A stretch of 64,000 nt of DNA from assembly GCF_023806125.1 (NCBI RefSeq), contig NZ_JAMSKT010000012.1, positions 1 through 64,000 on the forward strand. The letters run 5' to 3'. Positions 1 to 9,215 of the stretch are shown here, piece by piece. A model generated the notes under the pieces. It was given only the letters and a program-made list of their open reading frames with translations. It had not been told where the DNA came from and did not search any database. Source of the stretch: Clostridium caldaquaticum. Its GTDB lineage: Bacteria; Bacillota; Clostridia; Clostridiales; Clostridiaceae. Every line of letters begins with the position of its first letter. The stretch's first letter is position 1. The position numbers and the translations under genes are program-made.

Positions 1-190
1 AACAAGCTATAGCAATATATTTTTTAAAAAGCTGTTAGATAAAAAACAATCTTTGTTAAGTTTAAAATGTACAAGCTATATACATGCAATAAAATCATAA
101 AAAATTCAGGAGAAAACTTGTAATATTATAATGAAAGTAGTATACAATTTATTTTTATTGACAAATTAGAAATTAAAAAAATCTATAAAA
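1..190. other. AT-rich left edge without a recognisable gene
   Basis: No open reading frame with a ribosome site is visible here, and I see no RNA gene. The stretch is the upstream part of the bioY regulatory region. Confidence 0.5.
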
Positions 191-219
191 TTGTTAACCG
201 TCCCTATGCTTGTCAACAA
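191..219. promoter_or_regulatory. upstream BirA-box-like dyad
   Basis: TTGTTAAC (191-198) and GTCAACAA (212-219) are inverted half sites separated by 13 bases. This resembles the Firmicute biotin-repressor box of TTGTAAACC type facing GGTTTACAA. It is the first of two such dyads before bioY, so cooperative repression by the neighbouring BirA is plausible but inferred. Confidence 0.45.
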
Positions 220-253
220 TTTGCTAAATAAAGTTGACAATAGGAAAAAGATA

Positions 254-303
254 TTGTAAACTATGAATTAATATTGGTTAACAATATTAATTCATAGTTT
301 ACA
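254..303 (+). promoter_or_regulatory. BirA operator overlapping a 21-bp perfect inverted repeat in the bioY leader
   Basis: TTGTAAAC (254-261) and GGTTAACAA (276-284), 14 bases apart, match the expected biotin-repressor box. The same DNA forms a perfect 21-bp inverted repeat (255-275 with 283-303, 7-base loop), ending 18 bases before the bioY start. The DNA could therefore act as an operator and the RNA as a leader hairpin. The BirA link is supported by the birA gene next door. Confidence 0.55.
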
Positions 304-321
304 TAACAGGGGTGGGTAAGT

Positions 322-876
322 ATGAAGATAAACACTAAACAAATGATTTTAGCAGCCTTATTTGCAGCTCTTACTGCAGCAGGAGCTTTTATTCAAATTC
401 CATTAGGAACTGTACCTATTACACTGCAATTTCTTTTTACAGCTTTAGCTGGAGTGCTGCTTGGTGCAAGATTAGGCGCATTGTCACAATTAATCTATGT
501 AATAATAGGACTTATGGGAGTTCCGGTTTTTGCAGGAGGAACAGGGGGTATTTCTACTATTACTAGTAAAAGCTTTGGATATCTGCTAGGGTTTATTCTT
601 GGATCATATGTTATAGGGAAAATAGCTGAAGGAAGTACGAGACCGAGCTTTATAAGACTCTTTGCAGCTACTTTAGTTGGAATTGCTGTTATATACGCTA
701 TAGGAGTTCCTTATCTTTTTTTAATATCAAAGTACGTAATAGGTAAGGCTATTCCTTTTAATCTGGCACTTAAATTTGGGTTTTATGTATTTATACCAGG
801 AGATTTGCTTAAATGTATATTAGCAGCAGCTTTAGGAGTAAAAATAATTCCAAGAATACAACAAGTTTTTGCATAA
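322..876 (+). CDS. bioY: biotin transporter substrate-binding component BioY
   Basis: This 184-residue, very hydrophobic protein has about six membrane helices and fits the BioY family of ECF transporter S components in length and pattern. The N-terminal stretch around residues 20-50 (IPLGTVPITLQ) and the glycine-rich GVPVFAGGTGG stretch near residue 70 are typical of BioY. It captures biotin at the membrane and normally works with the shared EcfAAT energising module, which is not in this window. A GGGGTGGG-type ribosome site precedes the ATG. It stands alone, convergent with birA, and has two BirA-like dyads upstream, so biotin repression is the likely control. Confidence 0.93.
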   Translation: MKINTKQMILAALFAALTAAGAFIQIPLGTVPITLQFLFTALAGVLLGARLGALSQLIYVIIGLMGVPVFAGGTGGISTITSKSFGYLLGFILGSYVIGKIAEGSTRPSFIRLFAATLVGIAVIYAIGVPYLFLISKYVIGKAIPFNLALKFGFYVFIPGDLLKCILAAALGVKIIPRIQQVFA

Positions 877-904
877 AAAAGAGAGCTATATATAGCTCTC
901 TTTT
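877..904. terminator. bidirectional terminator between bioY and birA
   Basis: AGAGAGCTATA pairs with TATAGCTCTCT, flanked by A-runs on the left and T-runs on the right, so it can end both convergent transcripts. The birA stop codon lies inside the stem. Confidence 0.8.
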
Positions 905-1872
905 CCTCTTATTGAAATTTCTCCTGATATTAAGCTTTCACGTCTGCCATCTTTGTACTCAACAAGCAGTCTTCCGTCTTCATCAATATCTATAGCTTTA
1001 GCTTCAACACTAGTTTCTCTGTTTATTATTATTATATTTTTACCTATTAGAGCAGAATTTTCACGGCAAATATTTATTGAAGAGGATAAATCATTTTGTT
1101 TTACAAACTGTACATATAGTTTTTCAAAGTTGTTCAAAATATTTCCAGCTAATTTTTGTCTGTTAATAGATTTCTTTGACTCTATCTTAAGAGAAGTGGC
1201 TATATGTTTTATATCTCCTGGAAACTCAGTCTCGTCAATATTAACATTAATTCCAATACCTACAATTACATAATTAATTCTTGTAAGCTCTGCATTCATT
1301 TCAGTTAATATTCCACATACTTTTTTATGATTAATAACAATATCATTTGGCCATTTAATATAGGTTTTGATTCCAAATTCTTCAGTACCCGTAACTACAG
1401 CTGCAGCAGCTATTTGAGTTAGTTTAACTGCTTCTATCGGATTTAAATCAGGTTTCAATATAATGGACATCCATATCCCTTTGTACTGAGGAGAAATCCA
1501 GTTTCTTCCAAGTCTACCTTTGCCACTAGTTTGTTCTTCAGCAATAACTATAGTGCCGTCCTTTACTATTGAATCGGCCAGTTTTTTTGCTTTAATATTA
1601 GTTGAATCAATAGAATTAAAGTGAATAATATTTCTGCCTATAAAATTAGTATTCAAATATGGTTCTATTTCCTCAAAAGTAAGCAAATCAGGAGAGGAAA
1701 GGAGTTTATAGCCTTTATTTGAAACTGATTCTATCTTATAGCCGTCTTCTCTTAACCCATTCATATATTTCCAAATAGCAGTGCGACTTACTTTTAAGTA
1801 ATCGCTAATGCTTTGTCCTGATACAAAGCTATCAGGATTTTTTTTCAGTAATTTTAGTATTTCGTTTTTCAA
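886..1872 (-). CDS. birA: bifunctional biotin-protein ligase / biotin operon repressor
   Basis: This 328-residue protein has an N-terminal winged helix (residues 1-60, with SGQSISDYLKVSRTAIWKY as the helix-turn-helix). The catalytic biotin ligase domain follows, carrying the GRLGRNW loop near residue 118, the family's GRGRRGR-type motif, and KWPNDI near 173. The small C-terminal domain is complete. It makes biotinyl-AMP, loads biotin onto carboxylase or decarboxylase carrier proteins, and as holo-BirA represses biotin genes. The start appears to be TTG with an AAGGAAGTGG ribosome site. It converges on bioY, whose upstream dyads are probable targets. Confidence 0.95.
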   Translation of the reverse strand: MKNEILKLLKKNPDSFVSGQSISDYLKVSRTAIWKYMNGLREDGYKIESVSNKGYKLLSSPDLLTFEEIEPYLNTNFIGRNIIHFNSIDSTNIKAKKLADSIVKDGTIVIAEEQTSGKGRLGRNWISPQYKGIWMSIILKPDLNPIEAVKLTQIAAAAVVTGTEEFGIKTYIKWPNDIVINHKKVCGILTEMNAELTRINYVIVGIGINVNIDETEFPGDIKHIATSLKIESKKSINRQKLAGNILNNFEKLYVQFVKQNDLSSSINICRENSALIGKNIIIINRETSVEAKAIDIDEDGRLLVEYKDGRRESLISGEISIRGKESYI

Positions 1873-2221
1873 AATACCACTTCCTTTGTATGAATATGTT
1901 TTATTAATACTTTATTTTATAATATATTATGAACTACTTCTCTCGGTATAGTAAATAGGAAAATAATTTATTTTAATATTAGTGATATAATATTTTTAAA
2001 GTTTAAAATGGAATACGGAGAGTTAAAAATATAAATTATATGAGTTAATAAAATAGAAAATATAACTGGAGATTATTTTAATATTAAGGATTAAAATAGT
2101 AATTAACTTATAATACGGTACGATTACCAGCAGTTTAATAGACTAATAAATTATTCTCCGGTAACAATAATATTACAAACAAATAATTATTACATAAAAA
2201 GGTTTAAAGGAGGAAGTTGAA
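1873..2221. other. 349-bp intergenic region between birA and the SASP gene
   Basis: AT-rich spacer that must contain the divergent promoters of birA and the spore gene. I could not assign a convincing sigma-G promoter by eye. The only clear element is the AAAGGAGGAAG ribosome site just before 2222. Confidence 0.5.
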
Positions 2222-2419
2222 ATGTCAAACAGAAACAATAGAGTATTAGTACCACAAGCTAAAGAAGGACTTAACAGATTTAAAATGGAAAGTGCTACTG
2301 AAGTAGGAGTTAACTTAAAACAAGGATACAATGGAGACTTAACTTCAAGAGAAGCTGGTTCAGTGGGTGGACAAATGGTTAAAAAAATGGTTCAAGCTTA
2401 TGAGCAAGGATTAAAATAA
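2222..2419 (+). CDS. small acid-soluble spore protein, alpha/beta type
   Basis: The 65-residue product matches alpha/beta-type SASP in length and signature. EVGVNLKQGYNGDLTSREAG contains the DNA-binding and GPR-protease region, and VGGQMVKKMV is the second conserved helix. These proteins coat and protect DNA in the dormant spore and are degraded at germination. The gene is monocistronic, with an AAAGGAGG ribosome site and its own terminator. Expression in the forespore under sigma-G is expected from the family, not seen in the promoter. It shows that the host is a spore former. Confidence 0.96.
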   Translation: MSNRNNRVLVPQAKEGLNRFKMESATEVGVNLKQGYNGDLTSREAGSVGGQMVKKMVQAYEQGLK

Positions 2420-2433
2420 GATACAAAGATAGT

Positions 2434-2462
2434 AAAGAGGTCATCAGTTTTGATGGCCTTTT
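2434..2462 (+). terminator. terminator of the SASP gene
   Basis: AGGTCATCA pairs with TGATGGCCT around a short T loop, followed by TTTT. Confidence 0.7.
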
Positions 2463-2483
2463 ACACTTAATTTACATTTTTTA

Positions 2484-2518
2484 TTAAAAAACTGCTTCAG
2501 TTAAAAAAGCTGAAGCAG
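2484..2518 (-). terminator. terminator of the minus-strand sugar ABC ATPase gene
   Basis: On the minus strand CTGCTTCAG pairs with CTGAAGCAG and is followed by a run of T, 11 bases after the stop codon of the ATPase gene. Confidence 0.8.
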
Positions 2519-2528
2519 GGTGGAGTCA

Positions 2529-4031
2529 TTAATTATGTCTGCTTCCAGTTGCATAAGACATAATTTTTTCACGTGTTGCAATATTTCTTGGAAGCATAGC
2601 AGCAATTTTTCCATTATATAAAACCATTATTTTGTCGCACATTCCTATAACCTCATCTACATCTGAGGATATAAGTATTATGGAAACATCTTTAGTTACC
2701 ATTTCATTCATAATATTATAAACATCAACTTTTGAAGCTATGTCGATTCCTTTAGTAGGTTCATCTAAAATAAGTATTTTTGATTTAGACATAATCCACT
2801 TTGCAAGGACAACTTTTTGCTGATTCCCGCCGCTTAAATAGGCTGCTTTGGTGTTTAAAGTTCCAACATTTATTCTAAGCCTATCTATATAGGAAGAGGT
2901 AAGTCTTTTTTCTATGTTTCTATCTATCAAATGCTTATTAGTAACCTTTGAAATGTTTGGTGCGGTTATATTTTCGGGAACGTTTAAATACATAAAAAGC
3001 CCATCAGATATTCTGTCTTCTGTAACATAGCCTATTCCTGCTGCAATTGCATCTTCAGGAGAATTAATGTTTACTTTGTTACCTTCTACAACGATTTCAC
3101 CAGAATCAATTTTATCTATTCCAAAAATAGATTTTGCAACTTTAGTTCTTCCTGAGCCTACAAGACCTATTATTCCTAAAATTTCACGTTTTTTAAGTGA
3201 AAAGCTTATATCCTTTAAAATGTTTCCAGCATAGAGATTAGATACTTTTAATATTTCTTTTCCCGTTTTAACGTTTAACTTTGGATATCTTTCTTTTAAA
3301 TCCATACCTGTCATCATGTGAATTATATTGTCTACATTCATAGCTTTTACAGATTGAGTACCTACTATCTCACCTCCGCGAATTACTGTTATCCTATCAG
3401 CAATCTGCATTATTTCTTCAAGATTATGAGAAATATAAATTATTGCCACACCTGATTTTTTTAACTCCTGTATTATTTTAAAAAGAAGCAGGGATTCTGA
3501 TTCAGTAAGAGAGGAAGTAGGTTCATCCATAATAATAATTCTGGCATTAGAAACATAAGCTTTGCAGATTTCTACAAGCTGCTTTTGTGCTATATTTAAA
3601 TTTTTTACAATACTTCTGCAGTTTAATGTAAAACCAAGTTTCTTAAACAAAGCCTCACAGTCAGAATACATCTTTCCCTTATCGATTATCTTAAGAGTTT
3701 TATTTAAATATGGTTTATTATCTATATAAATATTTTCTGCAACAGTAAAATGTTCAAAAAGAGAAGAATTCTGATGAATCATAGCTATTCCAAGTTTTTT
3801 TGCTGTCATTGGGGAATTAATAGAAACAGATATCCCATCAATAAGTATATCTCCACTGTCCTTTGTATAAGCACCCCAGATAATATTCATTAAAGAAGAT
3901 TTTCCAGAGCCGTTTTCCCCTATAAGTGCGTGAACTTCACCTTTAAAAAGTTCAAAAGTTACATCCTTCAGCATAAAGAATTCTGAAAGTCTTTTATTAA
4001 TTTTTGATAACTTTAATACTGGACAAACCAT
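2529..4031 (-). CDS. sugar ABC transporter ATPase with two nucleotide-binding domains (RbsA/MglA type)
   Basis: The 500-residue protein has two fused ABC domains, typical of class-2 carbohydrate uptake (CUT2) ATPases. The first domain has Walker A GENGSGKS at residues 38-45 and DEPTSSLTE. The second has a degenerate P-loop (GLVGSGRTK), the signature LSGGNQQK and LDEPTKGID. I chose the ATG at 4031: it follows the DeoR stop by one base, and AAGGTGG lies just upstream. It forms a minus-strand operon with the DeoR regulator. No permease or binding protein is next to it. The permease/binding-protein pair at 9.2-11.3 kb lacks an ATPase, so these probably form one importer. Confidence 0.88.
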   Translation of the reverse strand: MVCPVLKLSKINKRLSEFFMLKDVTFELFKGEVHALIGENGSGKSSLMNIIWGAYTKDSGDILIDGISVSINSPMTAKKLGIAMIHQNSSLFEHFTVAENIYIDNKPYLNKTLKIIDKGKMYSDCEALFKKLGFTLNCRSIVKNLNIAQKQLVEICKAYVSNARIIIMDEPTSSLTESESLLLFKIIQELKKSGVAIIYISHNLEEIMQIADRITVIRGGEIVGTQSVKAMNVDNIIHMMTGMDLKERYPKLNVKTGKEILKVSNLYAGNILKDISFSLKKREILGIIGLVGSGRTKVAKSIFGIDKIDSGEIVVEGNKVNINSPEDAIAAGIGYVTEDRISDGLFMYLNVPENITAPNISKVTNKHLIDRNIEKRLTSSYIDRLRINVGTLNTKAAYLSGGNQQKVVLAKWIMSKSKILILDEPTKGIDIASKVDVYNIMNEMVTKDVSIILISSDVDEVIGMCDKIMVLYNGKIAAMLPRNIATREKIMSYATGSRHN

Positions 4032-4032
4032 T

Positions 4033-4824
4033 TTACATACCACCTTCGTAGGAGTTAAAAGCAGTAAAAAGCTGAATGTTGCTTTCAAAATAATATTTTT
4101 TATACAAGTCTGGTATAGAAGGATTTGTAATTACTTTATTAGCTAAATTTAACGCACCGATTTGTGAAAAAGCGATAGTGTCAAAGCAAGTGTATGGGCA
4201 CACAATAATTTTTTCTCGGGTAATATTAAGCATTTCTTTAATAACAGAAGCTTTATCCATACTTTGAACTGTATAGCCTCTTTGCATGCTGACACCTTCT
4301 ACTTCTATAAAAGCCTTTGATACAAAAAAATTTTTAAGATTTTCTTCGGTTAGCTTGCCAACTAAAGTCATGCTTGAAAGGTCTAAATCACCGCCGGGAA
4401 TTATAACTTTGGTATTTGAACTTGCGGAAAACTCAGAAGCTATATTAAGGTCATTAGTAAGTACAGTCAGGTTTTTTTTGTTTAAAATTTTTTTGGCTAT
4501 ATACAAATTAGTAACACCTGAACTTAGGATTATAACATCATTATCATCAACCATATGTGAAGCAATTTCACTAATTTCTATCCTTTGCTCTACATAAGGA
4601 TCTGCTTCTATATCTGCATAATCATCATTTGATGACAAATTATTATCGTTTAAGATAGCTCCACCGTGAGTTCTCGTTAAAAAGCCTTCGCCTTCTAATT
4701 TTTCCAAGTCACGCCTAATAGTAACCTCTGATACATTAAGCATTGTACTTAAATCCGAAACATTAATATGTTTTTTATCTGAAAGTATTCCTTTAATTAT
4801 TCGTATTCGTTCAGGCGCAAACAT
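4033..4824 (-). CDS. DeoR-family sugar-responsive transcriptional regulator
   Basis: This 263-residue protein has an N-terminal winged helix (residues 1-60; HINVSDLSTMLNVSEVTIRRDLEKLEGEGFL is the family helix-turn-helix and is partly quoted here only as a landmark). A C-terminal DeoRC sensor domain of the phosphosugar-isomerase fold follows. Such proteins usually repress sugar genes until a sugar phosphate binds. It is first in the minus-strand operon with the ABC ATPase and divergent from the sugar importer at 5.1-9.0 kb. Three copies of a TAAACGAAA word sit in the shared intergenic region and are the likely operators. The ATG follows a GGAGG site. Confidence 0.9.
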   Translation of the reverse strand: MFAPERIRIIKGILSDKKHINVSDLSTMLNVSEVTIRRDLEKLEGEGFLTRTHGGAILNDNNLSSNDDYADIEADPYVEQRIEISEIASHMVDDNDVIILSSGVTNLYIAKKILNKKNLTVLTNDLNIASEFSASSNTKVIIPGGDLDLSSMTLVGKLTEENLKNFFVSKAFIEVEGVSMQRGYTVQSMDKASVIKEMLNITREKIIVCPYTCFDTIAFSQIGALNLANKVITNPSIPDLYKKYYFESNIQLFTAFNSYEGGM

Positions 4825-4924
4825 GAGAGCCTCCTATGTAAATCCAAAATTAAATAATTATTTAGTTTTATTATACCTTAGCCTATAATACATTACAATA
4901 ATAAATAAAAGCTCATAAACAAAA

Positions 4925-5049
4925 TTAAACGAAAATTGATAAATACTAAGTAAACTATTACAATTACGTTTTTTTTGTTAAACGAAATATTTTTTAAAAT
5001 AATATTGCAATTAAGTTTCGAATATGATAGAATTTGATTGTAAACGAAA
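4925..5049. promoter_or_regulatory. promoter with three TAAACGAAA direct repeats (candidate DeoR-regulator operators)
   Basis: TTAAACGAAA occurs at 4925-4934 and 4978-4987, and GTAAACGAAA at 5040-5049. A sigma-A-like promoter is visible: TTGCAA at 5005-5010, 17 bases, TAGAAT at 5028-5033. The third repeat therefore sits on the start site, where a repressor would block initiation. DeoR-family proteins often bind spaced direct repeats. Confidence 0.6.
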
Positions 5050-5090
5050 ACAAATAAAATATTATGAAAATAATTGAAGGGGGAAGTCAA

Positions 5091-6212
5091 ATGAAAAAAG
5101 TTGTGTCATTATTACTTGCCAGTGCATTAGTGCTTGGAATGGTAGGATGTAGTCCGAAAACTTCAGGTACATCAGGAGCAGCTGGTGGAACTTCAACAGA
5201 AACGTCTACTAAAAAAGATGGTCAAAAAACAATAGGTATTGCAATGCCTACAAAGTCATCACAAAGATGGATCGATGACGGAAATAACGTTGTTAAAGAG
5301 CTTGAAAAACTTGGTTACAAAACAGATTTGCAGTATGCTGAAGACGTTGTAGAAAATCAAGTATCACAAATAGAAAACATGATTACCAAAGGTGTAAACC
5401 TTTTGATTATTGCGTCAATAGATGGCGAAGCTTTATCAGATGTTCTTCAGAAAGCTAAGGATGCAAATATTCCAGTTATATCTTATGACCGTTTAATTAA
5501 GAAGACTCCAAATGTTGACTATTATGCAACCTTTGATAACTTTAAAGTTGGTGTGCTTCAAGGTGAGTACATTGAGAAAGCCTTAGGTTTAAAGGAAGGC
5601 AAAGGTCCTTTCAATATTGAATTGTTTGCTGGTTCACCAGATGATAACAACGCTTACTTCTTCTTTGATGGAGCAATGTCAGTATTGAAGCCTTATATAG
5701 AATCAGGCAAGTTAGTTGTTAAGAGTGGACAAACAAAGTTTGAGCAAGCAGCTACACTAAGATGGGACGGAGCTACTGCACAAGCTAGAATGGATAACCT
5801 TTTAAGCAAGAACTATGCTACTGAAAAAATACATGCTGTATTATCACCATATGATGGTATAAGTATAGGAATTATATCTTCCTTAAAGGGTGTTGGATAC
5901 GGAACTCCAAATCAGCCAATGCCAATAGTAACAGGACAAGACGCAGAGCTTCCATCAGTTAAATCAATAATTAAGGGAGAGCAGACTCAAACAGTATTTA
6001 AGGATACAAGAGAACTTGCTAAGAGAGCAGTTCAAATGGCAGATGCGATTTTAACTGGAAAGAAAGTAGAAGTTAATGATGAAAAGACCTATAACAATGG
6101 TGTTAAAGTAGTTCCTTCATATCTATGTCAGCCAGTTTCAGTTGATAAAACTAACTATGAAAAAGAATTGGTAGAAACAGGTTACTACACTAAGGATAAA
6201 CTTGCAAACTAA
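5091..6212 (+). CDS. sugar-binding lipoprotein of a CUT2 ABC importer (ChvE/XylF-like)
   Basis: The 373-residue precursor begins with a lipoprotein signal ([20 protein letters not shown], Cys20 as lipid anchor), then a Ser/Thr/Gly linker, then a periplasmic-binding-protein domain of the Peripla_BP_4 family. The start at 5091 is preferred over an in-frame ATG at 5064 because AGGGGGA lies just before 5091 and the signal peptide begins there. Gene order binding protein, ATPase, permease matches the chvE-gguA-gguB multiple-sugar importers that take xylose, arabinose or galactose; the actual sugar cannot be read. A 12-bp hairpin after the gene probably protects its mRNA. Confidence 0.88.
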   Translation: MKKVVSLLLASALVLGMVGCSPKTSGTSGAAGGTSTETSTKKDGQKTIGIAMPTKSSQRWIDDGNNVVKELEKLGYKTDLQYAEDVVENQVSQIENMITKGVNLLIIASIDGEALSDVLQKAKDANIPVISYDRLIKKTPNVDYYATFDNFKVGVLQGEYIEKALGLKEGKGPFNIELFAGSPDDNNAYFFFDGAMSVLKPYIESGKLVVKSGQTKFEQAATLRWDGATAQARMDNLLSKNYATEKIHAVLSPYDGISIGIISSLKGVGYGTPNQPMPIVTGQDAELPSVKSIIKGEQTQTVFKDTRELAKRAVQMADAILTGKKVEVNDEKTYNNGVKVVPSYLCQPVSVDKTNYEKELVETGYYTKDKLAN

Positions 6213-6236
6213 CATATATTGCTGCAGAGGTACAAT

Positions 6237-6264
6237 TTAGTGATGGCACTGCTGCCATCACTAA
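6237..6264 (+). other. intergenic stem-loop after the binding-protein gene
   Basis: TTAGTGATGGCA (6237-6248) pairs perfectly with TGCCATCACTAA (6253-6264) across a 4-base loop, without a strong T-run. It sits between binding-protein and ATPase genes, a usual place for mRNA-stabilising or partial termination hairpins that keep binding protein in excess. Confidence 0.65.
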
Positions 6265-6296
6265 TTGTCTATTATATTGTAGGGAGATGACAAGGT

Positions 6297-7823
6297 ATGG
6301 CGAATATCATCTTAGAAATGAGAAATATTACAAAAACATTTCCAGGTGTTAAAGCACTGGATAATGTAAATTTAAAAGTAAAGGAAGGGGAGATACATGC
6401 TCTTTGTGGTGAAAACGGAGCAGGTAAATCAACTCTTATGAAGGTGTTAAGCGGTGTTTACCCTTATGGAACCTATACTGGAGATATATTTTTTAAAGGT
6501 CAAAAGTGTGAATTTAAGGATATAAAGCAAAGTGAAAATCTTGGTATAGTTATAATTCATCAGGAATTAGCACTAATTCCATATTTGTCTATTGCAGAAA
6601 ACATATTTTTAGGTAATGAGCAGGCAAATAGAGGCATCATTGATTGGAATGCTACAACCAATCACACAAAAGAGCTTCTTAAAAAAGTAGGACTTAAGGA
6701 GCTGCCCAATACCCTAATTACAACCTTAGGTGTTGGCAAGCAGCAGCTTGTTGAAATTGCAAAGGCGCTTTCAAAAGAGGTTAAGCTTTTGATATTAGAC
6801 GAACCTACAGCTGCATTAAATGAAGATGATAGTGAGAACTTATTAAATTTATTACTGGAGTTTAAAAAGCAGGGAATAACCTCAATTCTTATTTCCCATA
6901 AATTAAATGAAATATCTAAGGTGGCAGATTCTATTACAATCTTGCGCGATGGTTCAACTATTGAAACTTTAGATATGAAAAAGGATCATGTAACTGAAGA
7001 TAGAATCATAAAAGGCATGGTAGGAAGAGATTTAGTCAACCGATATCCAAAGAGAGAATCTAAAATTGGAGATATTATTTTTGAGGTAAAAGATTGGACG
7101 GTATATCATCCTCTTCAAGATGAAAGAAAAGTTGTTGACAATGTAAGCTTTAACGTACGCAGGGGCGAAGTTGTTGGTATAGCAGGACTTATGGGAGCGG
7201 GAAGAACAGAACTTGCTATGAGCATATTTGGAAGGTCTTATGGAAAGAAGATAAGTGGAAAATTATTTAAAGAAGGTAAGGAAATACACCCGACTACTGT
7301 AAACAAAGCTATAGATAACGGTATAGCTTATGTTACAGAAGATAGAAAAGAATATGGTTTAGTTTTAATGGATGACATAAAGAGAAATACTACATTAGCC
7401 AATTTGAAAAAGGTATCAAAGGGGTTAGTAGTAGATGAGAATGAGGAAATACTGGAAGTAGAAAAATTCCGTCAAAAGATGAATATAAAATGTTCAAGCA
7501 TTTTACAAAAAACAGGCAACCTAAGTGGTGGAAACCAGCAGAAGGTAGTTTTAAGCAAATGGATTTTTGCAGAGCCTGATATATTAATATTAGACGAGCC
7601 TACCCGCGGTATAGATGTAGGTGCCAAATATGAAATTTACACTATAATAAATCAGCTTGCAAGTGAAGGTAAAGGGGTACTCATTATTTCTTCAGAGCTT
7701 CCAGAGATACTTGGAATGTGCGATAGAATCTATGTTATGAGCGAAGGGAAAATTACTGGAGAATTAAAAGGTGATGAAGCTACCCAAGAAAAGATTATGA
7801 AATTAGTTATAAACCAGGATTAG
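6297..7823 (+). CDS. multiple-sugar ABC transporter ATPase (GguA/XylG/MglA type)
   Basis: This 508-residue tandem ABC protein has Walker [10 protein letters not shown] near residue 39 and [11 protein letters not shown] in the first domain. The second domain has the degenerate P-loop GLMGAGRTE, signature [15 protein letters not shown] and LDEPTRGID. The length and the two-domain arrangement are those of CUT2 ATPases. It powers uptake by the permease encoded downstream, using the binding protein encoded upstream, all in one operon. The stop is 11-14 bases before the permease start. It is a clear paralogue of the ATPase at 2529-4031 but belongs to a complete importer. Confidence 0.92.
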   Translation: MANIILEMRNITKTFPGVKALDNVNLKVKEGEIHALCGENGAGKSTLMKVLSGVYPYGTYTGDIFFKGQKCEFKDIKQSENLGIVIIHQELALIPYLSIAENIFLGNEQANRGIIDWNATTNHTKELLKKVGLKELPNTLITTLGVGKQQLVEIAKALSKEVKLLILDEPTAALNEDDSENLLNLLLEFKKQGITSILISHKLNEISKVADSITILRDGSTIETLDMKKDHVTEDRIIKGMVGRDLVNRYPKRESKIGDIIFEVKDWTVYHPLQDERKVVDNVSFNVRRGEVVGIAGLMGAGRTELAMSIFGRSYGKKISGKLFKEGKEIHPTTVNKAIDNGIAYVTEDRKEYGLVLMDDIKRNTTLANLKKVSKGLVVDENEEILEVEKFRQKMNIKCSSILQKTGNLSGGNQQKVVLSKWIFAEPDILILDEPTRGIDVGAKYEIYTIINQLASEGKGVLIISSELPEILGMCDRIYVMSEGKITGELKGDEATQEKIMKLVINQD

Positions 7824-7837
7824 CAGGAGGAACGATG

Positions 7838-9001
7838 ATGGAAACTTTAAAGAATCTTTTAAAGAAAAATATAAGACAATACGGTATGCTGATAGCTTTA
7901 GTAGCAATAATGATATTGTTTCAGTTTTTGACTGGTGGTACTCTTTTAAAGCCGTTAAATATAACTAATCTTATACTTCAAAACAGTTATATTTTAGTGC
8001 TTGCAATAGGTATGCTTCTAGTTATAGTTGCCTTCCATGTTGATCTGTCTGTTGGTTCTGTTGCAGCCTTTGTAGGAGCTATCTCTGGAATACTTATGGT
8101 TCAGATGAAAATATCTTTTATTCCTGCAGTAATAATATCATTGGTGGCAGGAGGACTTATAGGAGCTTGGCAAGGTTTTTGGATTGCTTATGTTAAAATC
8201 CCAGCATTCATTGTTACCCTTGCAGGTATGCTTGTATTTAGAGGATTGACAATGGTTGCTTTAAAAGGTACCTCTGTGGCACCTTTCCCAGCAGCATTCC
8301 AAAAGATAGCTTCAGGTTTTATTCCTGATTTCTTCCATGGAAATGGTCTTCACATAACTACTATTTTAGTTGGTATAATATTCTCTTTAGTTTATATATA
8401 CTTTGAACTTAGAAACAGAGCGACACAAAAGAAGTATAATTTTGAAGTTCTTCCACAAAGTTTCTTTATAGCGAAATTAGTATTAATTGTAGCAGTAATA
8501 AATGCATTTACATTTGTTTTAGCAACTTACAAAGGTATTCCTAACGTTTTAGTGCTATTATTTATACTGATAGTAATATATTCTTTTGTAACAAGTAAGA
8601 CTATAATAGGGAGACATATTTATGCTTTAGGTGGAAACGAAAAAGCAGCAAGATTGTCTGGTGTAAAGACTAATAGAATGGTGTTTTGGGTATTTGTTAA
8701 CATGGGAGTATTAGCAGCTCTTGCAGGACTAGTTTTTGCAGCAAGACTTAATGCAGCTACACCAAAAGCTGGTAATGGCTTTGAGCTTGATGCTATAGCA
8801 GCCTGCTATATCGGTGGAGCTTCAGCAAGCGGTGGTGTTGGTACAGTTATAGGGGCTATAATAGGTGGTTTAGTAATGGGAGTTATGAACAATGGTATGT
8901 CTTTAATTGGACTAGGGATCGACTGGCAGCAGGCAATTAAAGGTATAGTGCTTCTATTTGCAGTAGCATTTGATATATTTACTAAATCAAAAAACGCATA
9001 A
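7838..9001 (+). CDS. multiple-sugar ABC transporter permease (GguB/XylH type)
   Basis: The protein of about 387 residues has roughly ten membrane helices and belongs to the BPD_transp_2 family of CUT2 permeases. The length exceeds that of RbsC (about 320) and fits XylH/GguB, which have an inserted loop near the middle. Conserved stretches include VDLSVGSV near residue 70 and GGASASGGVGTVIGA near residue 330. Two consecutive ATG codons are possible (7835 and 7838); the second has the better spacing from AGGAGG. It is last in the importer operon and is followed by a terminator-like hairpin. Confidence 0.9.
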   Translation: METLKNLLKKNIRQYGMLIALVAIMILFQFLTGGTLLKPLNITNLILQNSYILVLAIGMLLVIVAFHVDLSVGSVAAFVGAISGILMVQMKISFIPAVIISLVAGGLIGAWQGFWIAYVKIPAFIVTLAGMLVFRGLTMVALKGTSVAPFPAAFQKIASGFIPDFFHGNGLHITTILVGIIFSLVYIYFELRNRATQKKYNFEVLPQSFFIAKLVLIVAVINAFTFVLATYKGIPNVLVLLFILIVIYSFVTSKTIIGRHIYALGGNEKAARLSGVKTNRMVFWVFVNMGVLAALAGLVFAARLNAATPKAGNGFELDAIAACYIGGASASGGVGTVIGAIIGGLVMGVMNNGMSLIGLGIDWQQAIKGIVLLFAVAFDIFTKSKNA

Positions 9002-9013
9002 TAGTTATTTAAC

Positions 9014-9053
9014 AGGAGAGATTGGTTTATAAACTGATCTCTCTATTATATTT
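9014..9053 (+). terminator. terminator of the first sugar importer operon
   Basis: GAGAGAT and ATCTCTC form a stem about 15 bases after the permease stop, followed by a T-rich stretch. Confidence 0.6.
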
Positions 9054-9215
9054 TATAAGCTATTCTCATAAAGCTCATATAAGAAAATTTTTATTATTTA
9101 CATATTTGAAAGCAGACTATATACTATATAATATAGCATAAGGGAAAACGTTTAGAAAATATTTCTAAAATAAGCCCATATTTATTGAAGAATTTAAGTG
9201 GAGGAGAGCTTAATA

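Noticed and set aside
9143-9156. Catabolite-responsive element before the RbsC-type gene
   Set aside because: Two mismatches to the cre consensus in very AT-rich DNA; a similar weak match occurs at 41736-41749.
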